Shown here one piece after another: positions 21,150 through 30,744 of a DNA stretch of 64,000 nt; position 1 is the stretch's first letter; every line of letters begins with the position of its first letter. Below the pieces are notes generated by a model. It was not told the DNA's origin. It was given only the letters and a program-made list of their open reading frames with translations, and searched no databases. Position numbers and translations under genes: made by a program. The stretch comes from Dendrocalamus latiflorus (lineage: Eukaryota > Streptophyta > Magnoliopsida > Poales > Poaceae). Location: assembly GCA_017311315.1 (NCBI GenBank), contig CM029669.1:10964390-11028389 (forward strand), in the 5' to 3' direction.

Positions 21150-23220
21150 CGAACGAGCTCAGGTTGGAGTTCGATGAGGACACTGACTCAAGCTCCGATG
21201 ATAGCGATGACAATGCACACCAGACGGGTGATCCAACCAGGGAATTGTTTCATCGGAGGTGCCCTATATGGCCTCCAGACTTGATGATATTGTGGTCTAT
21301 TCTCTTGTACTGCAGTAAGAAGAAGGGTCCCAGTGGAAGTTTTAGGCTGACACCCTCTTAGTTCGACAGCGCTTTCATAGCAATTCGATTGTGCAACAAG
21401 CTATAGTACAGTACATCTTGTCCATCAGTGTGTACCGAGTGCATGGTCCAACCTGGGACATTATGCAGTGAAGTGCATAGTAGAAGGCTTCCTTGGAAAG
21501 GTTAGCGCTCAAGGAGCAAAGATTTTTGGTTCGGTATTCATGGTCAAGGCACTAACCGACGACACTTGCAAGCTTAGTGAGCCCCTACGGTAGTATCAGA
21601 ATGTGACTTCCGCATATGTGGCAAGTCTCATCAGCCACCTAGTTATGGCAAACGTGTCCATCTCCCCCAAGATGCTGATGTCAAAAGTCACCAATCTAGT
21701 AGGCAATCTAGTCAACTACAGCAAAGTCTGACGAGGCAAGCAGAAGGTCATCGCGTCTATGTACAGGACATACGAAGAGGCATACAACCTTGCACTGAGA
21801 TTGCTTCACCAGATTGTCGAATCAAACCCTGACACATACATAAACAAGCTTGAGCATGATGATGCTGATGGAGGGCACAACTGCTTCATACTAGATTGGC
21901 TATTCTAGGCTTTTGCCCAGGCCATTAGGGCCTTCAATTTCTATTGTCCTATGCCCACGATGGATGGCACTTTCCTCACTAGAAGGTATAAGGGCACTAT
22001 TCTCACCATGGTGGTGGCCAACACAAATGACTAGTTTCTCTTGATGGCATTTGCCATTGTAGAGAGTGAGAGCACGTCCAATTGGCTCTGATTCCTAGCA
22101 AACATGAAGCAGGTGGTGGTTGGAGATTGGCCCAACGTATGTCTCATCATAGACTGCAATGCTGGATTGTTGGTGGTGCTCAACACCATGCAGCATGGGA
22201 TAGAATCCCCTTACCAGTGGAACGACGTGCAAACTCGGTGGTGCATGAGACGTCTTGCATCTAACTTGTTCACATAGTTCCATAGTTAGGAAGTTGTGAA
22301 GACGTTCAAGGCATTGTGTCTGCAGAAGCAAAGGCGAAAGTTTAAGTCCATCTGGAGAGACCTAGAAAGTTGGACTACTAGGCATACAAGGGAGTTGTAA
22401 TGGAAGGAGAGTAACCCAGTAGTGCCATAAGTTTTTCTGAGTGGATTTATCAGCATGCTCCTAAATTAGTGAAATGGTCCCTTCTCTATGACACAGATAG
22501 TGCGAGATACGAGATTATGATGAGTAACATATCTGAGGTATAAAACAACATCTTCAAAGGCGTGCAGTGCCTCCCCATCACTGCAATTATCAAGGAGACA
22601 TGGACTCACACATTCAGTTATTTCATCAATAGAGCCACCATAGCCAAGCGACAGATGGAGTAAGGCAAGTAGTGGTCCGAGAACATGCAGAGACACATGG
22701 AGTAGAAAATGGAGAAGGCTCGAATGCAGGACATCTGAGTAATTGATGGCCTTAGGAGAAAGTATGAGATTAGATTTTGATAGAAATATATCAACAGTCA
22801 TGCTAGGGGTGAAATGAAATAGGCATGCACCCTGGGTGATGTGGCGATGTGCACCTGCAACAAACCGAAGCTCCTGCACAAGCCATGCTCACATGTGTAC
22901 AAGGCGTGTGCACAAATTAGGTAGATGTCTACACCATAAATCTCTGAGTACTATGACATGCTTCACCTTCTCGTACATAGAGTGTAGAGTTTCACTCCTA
23001 CGGCTTGGACATGAACTAAAGGGTCTTTGGCCAGCCAGACATGGTGCAATGGGCACCCAACAAGGACTTGAAGACAACTAAGAAGGGACGTTGGTAGATG
23101 TGGTGCTTCCGTAATGACATGGATGCTAGTCAATGTACCAGCATTAGCTGCACAATCAAGTGTAGGACATGCAAGACCTCTGGGCACTCAATGAAGGATT
23201 GCCCCAATAGACTGAACTCA
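21150..23220 (+). pseudogene. MuDR-type transposase pseudogene
   Basis: Mutator transposases cut and join the element ends. An acidic N-terminal stretch (TDSSSDDSDDNAHQTG, about 21180) is followed by readable pieces in shifting frames: MYRTYEEAYNLALRLLHQI, then the catalytic MPTMDGTFLTRRYKGTIL (21951 on, with the first catalytic Asp), VANTND and FAIVESES, then DCNAGLLVVLNTMQHG and RWCMRRLASNLF. The SWIM zinc motif has CTC (22850) and PCSHVYKAC (to 22909). A CCHC knuckle, CRTCKTSGHSMKDC, is at 23161-23202. Stops (for example TAG after VANTND) and frame changes are frequent. Domain order matches the family. Confidence 0.88.
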
Positions 23221-23353
23221 TTTGGTCATCATTCAGTGTCGCAATTTCATGCTGAACATGGTGCAATGGGCACCCAACAAGGACTTGCGCGATACCCAGA
23301 TATGTCGGATATGTTTTCTCATGCATTGTCCTGCAGTGTTTGTGTGTGTGACG

Positions 23354-23640
23354 GACCCAATGCGGCATCTTTGTGCGGTAGACTTGACCCAACAATGAAG
23401 CCTTGCATGCTGACATGAACCAATGAGGTAGCTTTGAAGACAATTGCGACCCAACGAGGTAGCTTTATAGACTGACGTGACCCAATGAGGTTGCTTTGCA
23501 TAATAACGTGAGCCAACTTTGTGCAGCGACATGACCTAATAAGGCAGCTTTGCAGACCAACATGACCTAGCAAGGCAGCTTTGTGCAATGACATGACCCA
23601 ACGACGTAGCTTTGCAGATTGATGTGACCCAACAAGGTAG
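23354..23640 (+). repeat. ~31-bp minisatellite in the MULE
   Basis: About nine units contain GACCCAACGAGGTAGCTTTG followed by a short variable tail such as CAGACTGACGT. The period is close to 31 bp, not a multiple of three. It lies just downstream of the CCHC knuckle. A separate 30-base direct repeat (ATGGTGCAATGGGCACCCAA and following bases, near 23040 and 23260) lies just before it. Confidence 0.82.
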
Positions 23641-23779
23641 CAAGATTCCTCCTCAGGGCCGTTGTCTCGTGGACGCAATTTGCATAAACCCAATTGAACT
23701 TCTATTGCATTCACCGTGCCGGCTCGGTGTATAAGTACTACCCCTTTCGTGGTGGTCTTTCATGCAACAAGAGTACCAC

Positions 23780-24510
23780 ACTACTACACTCAGATGGAAA
23801 AGTAATGGGAGGAGATTAGCCGACTAGTAAGAGCTTGCAGCTCGCGATGAGCAACGCGCCCGTGTTAGGAGGACACCTCCCCCACAATGATACCCCCATA
23901 GCTCCAACCCTTATCACGACATTCACACCAAACATTCGCCAAAAGACCCACTCGAGGGGGAGACGCCACCCCTCTGCTAGTGCAGGAACACGTACAAGTT
24001 CTTCAAGTCGAAGCAGCGGCTGAACCTAGGCATGTGTTACTGAGGTTGCTCTAACTATGCCTAGGACTACCCCAATCGGCGTTGGGACACGGGGCAGTAC
24101 CGCCAACCAATAAGGACTCGTTTCAATATATTCCTCTTACATTTTTCTTTGAAAGCACGTACTAACTACCTCCCCAATCTACCCGTAATCTGCGGATCTA
24201 CTATGCGTGTTCCACAAATGGATTGACCAAGAGATCCACCGACACGACTAGTGGCATCTTACCTGCAAGGAGTGGGATGCCGAGATGGACGATGAGAGGA
24301 AGGAGGAGCGGCGACGCAATGAAGAGTATAGGAAGTGTATCCGGTAGGAGACGCAAGCTCATCTGGAGGCGTGCAAGCACAAAGAGCACAAGGCTTGCGA
24401 GTAGGATCACGAGAGAAAGTGTGAAAGGACAGCTAGGGCCAGGGTAGACAGCGAGGACTACAATGCCGAACTCAAAAGGAAGGGCAAATGGCCTTCATCT
24501 ACGTAGTAAA
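23780..24510 (+). pseudogene. Second, charged ORF remnant of the MULE
   Basis: Pieces such as FHKWIDQEIHRHD and EWDAEMDDERKEERRRNEEY (about 24208-24330) continue as a Glu/Arg/Lys-rich helix with internal stops and end near GKWPSST (24489-24509). Grass MULE loci often carry a charged coiled-coil protein after the transposase. I cannot assign a function and consider this a decayed reading frame. Confidence 0.5.
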
Positions 24511-24519
24511 TCAGGAATT

Positions 24520-25024
24520 TTTTAGTAGCCTCTAGTCCTACCTGTCATATTTTTCGTATCTCCTAAAAGCTTGTGTTCGTACATGGCCCGGATGCTTATG
24601 TCGCTCTGTACCATGGTAGTAGCAAGGTTGATAAAACTTGAAAGAGTCATGTACGAAAGATTTATGTAACATGCAAAGTGATAGTTTTGGGGCTGTCTAT
24701 TCCTTGTGTAATTAAAAAATTAACCATGAGACGCTAACTCAAGCGGCTTCTCAAAGCGATAGGGCGACATAAGTGCAAAGGAGGGAGGCCACGTGGTGGC
24801 CTAGTCTCTAAATAGTGTCTCTCACCTAGAGTACTCATGTCGGACTAAACTTTACGCATTTCAAGTCACATGAAATCATGAAACCCTAATTTTGAAAAAC
24901 TAATATCCGATTTTCCAAGACCTAAACCCTTCATTTTTTAGACAATTTTGAAACATGTAAAACTCTAGAAAAGTTACACAATCAATCGTAATTTTTTGTG
25001 TTCATTTGCTACATTAAAAAAACT
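24520..25024. other. MULE 3' region without gene
   Basis: AT-rich sequence between the second ORF remnant and the right inverted repeat. It holds no coding pattern or repeat beyond the start of similarity to the left end near 24970. Confidence 0.5.
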
Positions 25025-25415
25025 CCTATATGCAATCTACTTACATGAATTCTTGAGTAAAATTCAAGATGGATAAAATTACAAAAAAATACACAATCAA
25101 GTATGCTGTGTCAGGAGGCTCTACAAAAAAACCCGGAATTTTTGAAGCTCATTTTCTATATATAAAAAAACAAACAAACAGTGCACCTAAATGCAATCCT
25201 TAATATGACAATTACATTAGCACTAACTACCCTAACTAAATGGCCACCGCACAGTAGCCGTGCGGCAGAGCGCACGTGTTGCCCCCCCCCCCCCCCCCGG
25301 CGCGGACTGCCACATGGTGGCTCTGACAATGGATGGGTAATTTTTGCAAATTTCGCACAACGACAGTTATTCTTGCAAATACAGGTCTAAAATTCGCCAA
25401 AAGAACCACAACTCA
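25025..25415 (-). repeat. Right terminal inverted repeat of the MULE
   Basis: This is the reverse complement of the left end, with GCGGTGGCCATTTAGTTAGG and TTTGCAAGAATAAC on the minus strand. It contains an uninterrupted run of C (about 25276-25298) that has no counterpart in the left end and accounts for part of the length difference. Confidence 0.82.
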
Positions 25416-25458
25416 ACAACTTTGGGCGGACAATCACAAAAAAAAGGAAATTTTCCCA

Positions 25459-26195
25459 GGGGTATTATCGGTATATTAAAAATCTTCCACGTTCAGAAAA
25501 TGTTTAAAATGGACAAATGCATAACATAGAATGGCAAATAAGCTAATGCGGTGGCAGAGTTTGATGGTATTTTGTCAAAGTGGTCATCTTTGGATGGTAT
25601 ATAACCAATTTTTCCAGTAATAAATAATAACCTCCACCCGCTTAATAGCATAATAAAAGCACAAACTTCTTCCCACACACACTTCGATATCACTTTCTTT
25701 TACACATCAGAAGTACTACAATGTAGAGATGGTCAAGTGGAGGACAAGGATGAGAAGACAAGAAACAAAGAGATGTAAAGAACACATAGGAATAGGATGA
25801 ATCGGGAATGAAATGAGCACCAGGGATGAAATGAGTAGAGGTGCAGCTGAACTGCGAGTTGTACACATGTTCTCGTGCTACTCTGTGAAGGCAGGCAGGC
25901 AGCTGATTTCTCTCTCTGATTTTTCTAGAACTCACAGCTGACCTTGTCTTAGCTTTGTTGGATTGGTCTTGTCTCTCATAGGCTATTTTGGTGACACTAG
26001 TTTTTGATTGCCTGGAGCCGTATATAACCACCTTAGCCTATATAGCCAGTCTATTGTGCAGTACAGTTTGTGGTATCCTAAGGAGGTGCAATTACATTGA
26101 TACCACACGACATATAAACTTGTTTATCTCCTCGAGCATGTAGTTGTATGACACCCATATAACATTGAGTTTGATGCAGCTGTAGATGATTATTT
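25459..26195 (+). repeat. Right copy of the direct repeat outside the MULE
   Basis: AGGGGTATTATCGGTAT and CAAATAAGCTAATG (to about 25610) correspond to the first half of 18906-19205. GTTTGTGGTATCCTAAGGAG at 26069 and AACATTGAGTTTGATG correspond to its second half. The bases in between (about 25620-26068) are absent from the left copy and hold no gene I recognise. Confidence 0.68.
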
Positions 26196-27222
26196 TCTTC
26201 AAATGGTTTCAGTTTTTTGGCTTCTAAATTTCAGTTTTTTTTTGTTTTGTCTTCTTTCTTTTTTTTGTCTTTTTACTTTATTCCTTTGAATTGCCCCAAA
26301 AATATAGCGGCGTTTTCAATTTTTCTTATTTTTCGACATAGTAAAAAGTTATCACAAAAAAAGCCATAAATCAGAGCTAAAAGCCCTTCTGTATCTTCCC
26401 CGGATACTTATATCCTTACCAGACCCTTACAATACATTGACCTTCCCATTGACCCTACGCTAGAGATGGTGTTCAAATAAAATGTACTTATTAGCTTATT
26501 GATATACGGTCTTAATCCAATATGTTGTAAATTCAATTTCATAAAAAAACAAATTCATATTAAAATAGCTTCCGTCGTGCTTGGATTATTTCCAGTGATC
26601 ATTAGGTGCATGAATATGTTTATCAAACACCACTCACACAAGCTAAACAGAGTACTTCAAATCCGCTGTACCTGTACAGGACACACAAATTAAAGATCTA
26701 GTAATGATGCAAAAACTGTCCAGACGTTAACATAGATGAAATGGTCCCTACCTATCCCCGCATTTGTATCAATCAGCGCCCACACTTTTGATATCACCAT
26801 CTTCTGCAGGTAGCATGGCAGCAAATGACAGAGAAGATGGAACAGGGAGCAGAGGATAACAACTCAACCACCTGGCAGTAATGAATATAGTAGCTTCTAT
26901 CAATGCTACCTCACCTTAATTTGCTTGTACCCTCACACCGAAAGTAGAAGCAAACTAGCAGAATGCTGAGGCAAAGTAGCAACCATAAGGTAGCAACTAC
27001 TCCCACAGCTCCAAAGACAGATAGTAGCTTCTAGTGGTCAGTGTCTGCTCACGCTCCGTGAGACTCTACTATCAAGAAATAAAGTAGACCACCCATTCAT
27101 CATTAAAGATCTAGGCCTATGATAGTCTAGGCTCTAGTTCAGAACATGTGATATTTAATTTACTAGTGCAAAACTCAGGTAAGCTCGGGGCGTAACCTTC
27201 TTAGCTAGCTAGGTATTCACTA
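26196..27222. other. Intergenic, no recognised gene
   Basis: It begins with T-rich low-complexity sequence (26205-26290) and continues as unremarkable AT-rich DNA. No coding motif or bounded element is seen. Confidence 0.5.
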
Positions 27223-27225
27223 TTA

Positions 27226-27508
27226 GGGCATCTCCAATGGTTATAGCTAGCAACTAACTATAAGACTTCCACATCATCTATATAGTACACACTAAAGTTA
27301 GCATTCTAAAGAACTATCTATAAGGATAGCTATTTGATGCTTACATGCACACACAGAATTTATGGAGGCTGCCTCGTTTGACGCTATAGACTATCTCTAG
27401 AGCTGTAGAGATATGCGTTCTCTTTCTTCATTTAATATCTTCCACGTAGGACAGTTGATGACATGGACTCTCTTGTAGATAGCTGCTATAGACCCATTGG
27501 AGATGCTC
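27226..27508. mobile_element. Tourist-like MITE (PIF/Harbinger type)
   Basis: The 283-bp element starts GGGCATCTCCAATGG and ends CCATTGGAGATGCTC, a 15-bp inverted pair with one mismatch. It is flanked by TTA on both sides (27223-27225, 27509-27511), the duplication typical of PIF/Harbinger elements. It has no coding capacity. Confidence 0.9.
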
Positions 27509-27580
27509 TTAGTGGCCTCCGGTTCTTCACAGCCTAGTGCATGATAAAATCATGGTTCCGCCGCTGGTCACTACCACAAT

Positions 27581-28125
27581 TAGGGGTGGGCATTGGGTTA
27601 GTTTGGTTAAATTGGTTCGGTTTAAATTTTTGGTTTTTTGATATGTGCCCACCGAATTAACCATAGTAAAAAACCAAACTAAAACGAATTAACTAAAATA
27701 TTTCAGTTCAGTTAATTTGGTATATTGGTTAAGCTGAGCTGAAACTCAATGATGTACCAGTATAGTATTGGTAATATTGAAACTCAATCATTCAAAGTTG
27801 AGAGAGAGAACTGAGAAGTTAGAGGTGGCACTGGACAGAGTGAGTTGACTCGGATTGGGTATTTGGGTGTGAGTGGCTGGGCGCTATGGGCCTTGGGCTT
27901 TGCCCTTTGGTAGCCTGTTAGTGTTAGGGAGTTAGTGTGGGCTTGTAGCCTCTTATTAATATTTCGCTTTTTTAGGTAATCGGTATCTAGAACTTAGAAA
28001 CCACATCATACACCAAATACCGAATAGTACAAAAATATAACTGCATCAAATACCGAATAAATTGTAATTTTTGGTTTTTGGTTCGGTTCGGTCTTTCGGT
28101 TTTGGTATAAAATTGCCCACCACTA
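27581..28125. mobile_element. hAT-type MITE with perfect 8-bp duplication
   Basis: The ends are TAGGGGTGGGCA and TGCCCACCACTA, inverted with one mismatch. ACCACAAT flanks both ends exactly (27573-27580, 28126-28133), as expected for the hAT superfamily. The subterminal sequence is rich in GGTTCGGTTT/AAACCGAAC-type words on both sides. The length is 545 bp with no coding capacity. Confidence 0.9.
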
Positions 28126-28177
28126 ACCACAATACAAGCAAACCAGCAATTAGGTAGCATCTAGTCCCACTAGATAT

Positions 28178-28415
28178 GCTTCTGACTTATTTTTCACTAT
28201 TCATAAATTTCGTTTTTTCTGAACTTTTGGCTTTTTGTTATGTTTTTTGCCGGTTATTTTTTCCTATATTTGTTTGTATTATATGTAATGGGCTAACATA
28301 TTTTTTATATTTTTTAATTTTTTTTAAATTTAATTATGCTAACTCTGTCAGCTACAGTGTTTTTTAGCCAGTTACAGTGCTTTTCAGCTATAAGCCACCA
28401 AAAAAAAGCCCAAAT
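28178..28415 (-). mobile_element. MITE family copy 1 of 3
   Basis: Its reverse complement shares GGCTTAT, CACTGTAGCTG, TTAGCCCATTACA, AACTCAAAAAGCC-like words and ATTTATGAATAGT in the same order as the copies at 46509-46745 and 47223-47475. Size is about 240 bp. Terminal bases resemble the GGCTTATGGC subterminal motif of rice hAT-like MITEs; exact ends are not resolved. Confidence 0.7.
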
Positions 28416-28529
28416 GAGCAGCAAACTGGCTACTAGAAGCAATGGAGGAAGATGAGCGAAGACCTGAAAAGACATCTAGTATGGGAATGGAAGGTATCGT
28501 GAAAGATAATAAAGTAGATGGAAATGCCA

Positions 28530-29180
28530 GTCATCTATAATTGGATCAGGCCTTCTCTTTTTTCAGTATATCCTAGGTTATTAGTACTTTCTGTTTGAAA
28601 AGAACTAATTTAGTTCTTCAATCATCAATGACTATCATTGCATCTGTTACATAAAATTCCGTAATTTCACAAGTAGAATTGCATCATTTTAACTTTTCCT
28701 CCCCGTATAAACGAAGCAAGCCTTTGCGACACTCAAGCTGGGCACAAACATCACCGTATACATGTGCTAGTCTAAAAAGTGAACACACATCTTGCATTTG
28801 GGATGTCTATTGACGTGCATGCCTTTGCCCATGTCAATGGGTACAAGGTATAATATGGCCATTTGTACAACATTTCTCGTTATCACACTTGCATTTCTAG
28901 CTATGAGATTAAAATATTTTAAACCATAGTTGTTTCATTTATATGTTTGATACTCCCTTGTCATAACTATTGAGATGATTAGAAATAATAGATCGAGCTA
29001 ATTTTGTAGCAAACAATCAGAACAATATTATTCATATCATGACCATCCTATGAAAGCAAGACTTTACATGTTCATAATTTTCGTTTAATTTACTAAATTT
29101 GTTAGCACAATTCAGAAATCAACGGGTTACTTGCACATATTGTCCCTTTTACAGAGTACTGCATGCTACTTTGTATTTTG
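28530..29180 (+). repeat. Outer repeat, left copy
   Basis: It shares with 34960-35345, in the same orientation, the phrases AAGCC(T)TTCGCGACACTC, GGGCACAAA, AACAATCAG(A/T)ACAATATTATTCAT, TTAGCACAA and GGAGTACTGC. The left copy has extra sequence (about 28800-28980). The nature of the repeat is unknown; an LTR of an outer element is possible. Confidence 0.6.
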
Positions 29181-29807
29181 ACACACCATAATGTTTGCTT
29201 TATTATTTTTTTTTTTTTTTGCGAGGATGCTTTATTAGTTTTTATTTTGCTGCACACATGTTGTGATTCTTCAATGTGGACGGCGAAAAAATGTAGTTTT
29301 GACTTGCAGTTTAGGCTATTCTTTTGACTCGTTTGCGTGAGGACCTCCAAAGGAACGTTTAATCTTTATTCTAGAGGAACGAATGTAGAACACATGTTTT
29401 CAGCAACCTCCAACCCACCCAACAACAGTAGAGCTTCTGTACAATACGAAGCCATCTTACTTCACCTCTCGGTGCGCCAGACCTGCAAGTAGGAGCATCT
29501 TCACCAGCAATGCAGGAGAAAGAGAGAAAGGTACGAAGTAAAAGAAGATCGGAATGGAAGGTATAGGGAAAGAAGCGACTAGGTCATAGAGATGTCACTG
29601 CTCCATTATGCCAGAAGTTCCCGCTGATAAGGATTTTATGTCTTATATTAAGTAATAGACTAACTATAAGTAATAGATTAGGTCAAACAAGTGTGTGGTA
29701 ACTCTATCATCGAGCTGCTCCATCACTGACCGTCTCTCTACTATTTCTTCAAGTAACTTGAGCTTGTTGCTAGTTGAATCAGTGTGATAGTTTAGATGTC
29801 AGGTTGC
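29181..29807. other. Spacer with a Copia gag remnant
   Basis: It includes a T run at about 29204-29220. At 29715-29800, on the minus strand, it resembles the Copia gag and leader sequence found intact-order at 33090-33150 and 33690-33745 (GTAGAGAGA, GTGATGGAG, TAGCAACAAG, CCTGACATCTAAA). So a second, mostly deleted gag follows the left LTR-like repeat. Confidence 0.55.
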
Positions 29808-30715
29808 TCTAAACTATCACACTGATTTTGCTTAGCGAAATCCTCATCGAGCAATTCACAAACCCACAATCTATTGTGCAAGTCATCCGATACTAGTGCT
29901 AGTTAAATCAAGAATAAACAAGAGTGCTACTTAAATGAAGAATAAGTAAGAAGAAATCACTAGTATGGCACACTTGCACAATAGGTAAACTGAACACGAG
30001 AAATACTCACATAGCCAGAGACACTCAAAGTCATCGAGAAGAGTGAACAAGGCACATCAATGACGTTATCCTAGAAAATCAAACGCCACCACTATGCTAT
30101 CATGTAATCAGTGAGTTTTTTAGAGATACAATGTCCTTCTCTGCAATCTGGAGCACACCAAATTGCAGAACCGAAGTCCAAGAGGTGCATCACAAAGCCC
30201 CAGATGAGATTGAACACCAACCAAGTGAACAATAGATGAAGACAACACCAAAATTGCTGCTAAAATCAACAACGCTTCACTGAATCACATCCCACCTTCA
30301 TCACACTTGAGAAGTACTACAATCTAGCCAAACAACCGAATCAGTCAAGACTCAATCTAGCCATAGACCAGTGCAACCACCACCAAATACCTGGGCTTCT
30401 CTACCTTCTCATGGAAGAGGATGGGACAACAACTAGGTCACTGGTGGTGAGCCAAGTCGCCACTGCTGCCACTGCACACTCTAGGTATGTAGCCGTAGCG
30501 TAGCCCAACTGGATTAAGAAGTAGGGAACTTGAGTGTAAGGAGAAGTAGAGAGCTTCTCTGCTTTTCACCTTACAAGGAGGAAGAAAGCTAGACATATAA
30601 GGAGATGGATCAAGGTGAAACTCTGGAACAGCTACGACAGATTCATCGGAGAGAAGCGTAGGGATCGAATCGACCCCCACGACTTCCACCAACGAAGCCA
30701 ACAGCCCAACCGACA
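29808..30715 (-). repeat. LTR-like repeat, left copy
   Basis: It matches 34052-34865 along its length with one extra segment near 30030-30115. On the minus strand it starts TGTCGGTTGGGCTGTTGG, a Copia-like TGT start, directly after the purine-rich tract GGACAAGGATGGAGAGG. A TATA-like TTATATG is seen within. I read it as a Copia LTR; the inner end is not sharply defined. Confidence 0.65.
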
Positions 30716-30744
30716 CCAGCCTCTCCATCCTTGTCCTTCCCTTC

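Larger units (their letters stand above)
19209..25415 (+). mobile_element. Mutator-like element (MULE) with long terminal inverted repeats
   Basis: The left end (from about 19209) and the reverse complement of the right end (to about 25415) match over roughly 400 bp, including GTATTGCAAGAAT/GTATTTGCAAGAAT, TTTAGTTAGGGTA and TAATGTAGCAAATGA. Long inverted repeats plus a MuDR-type transposase are diagnostic of a TIR-MULE. The interior carries the transposase remnant in plus orientation, a 31-bp minisatellite and remnants of a second charged ORF. I could not fix the exact termini or a 9-bp target duplication because the outermost bases have diverged. The many stops show it is inactive. Confidence 0.85.
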
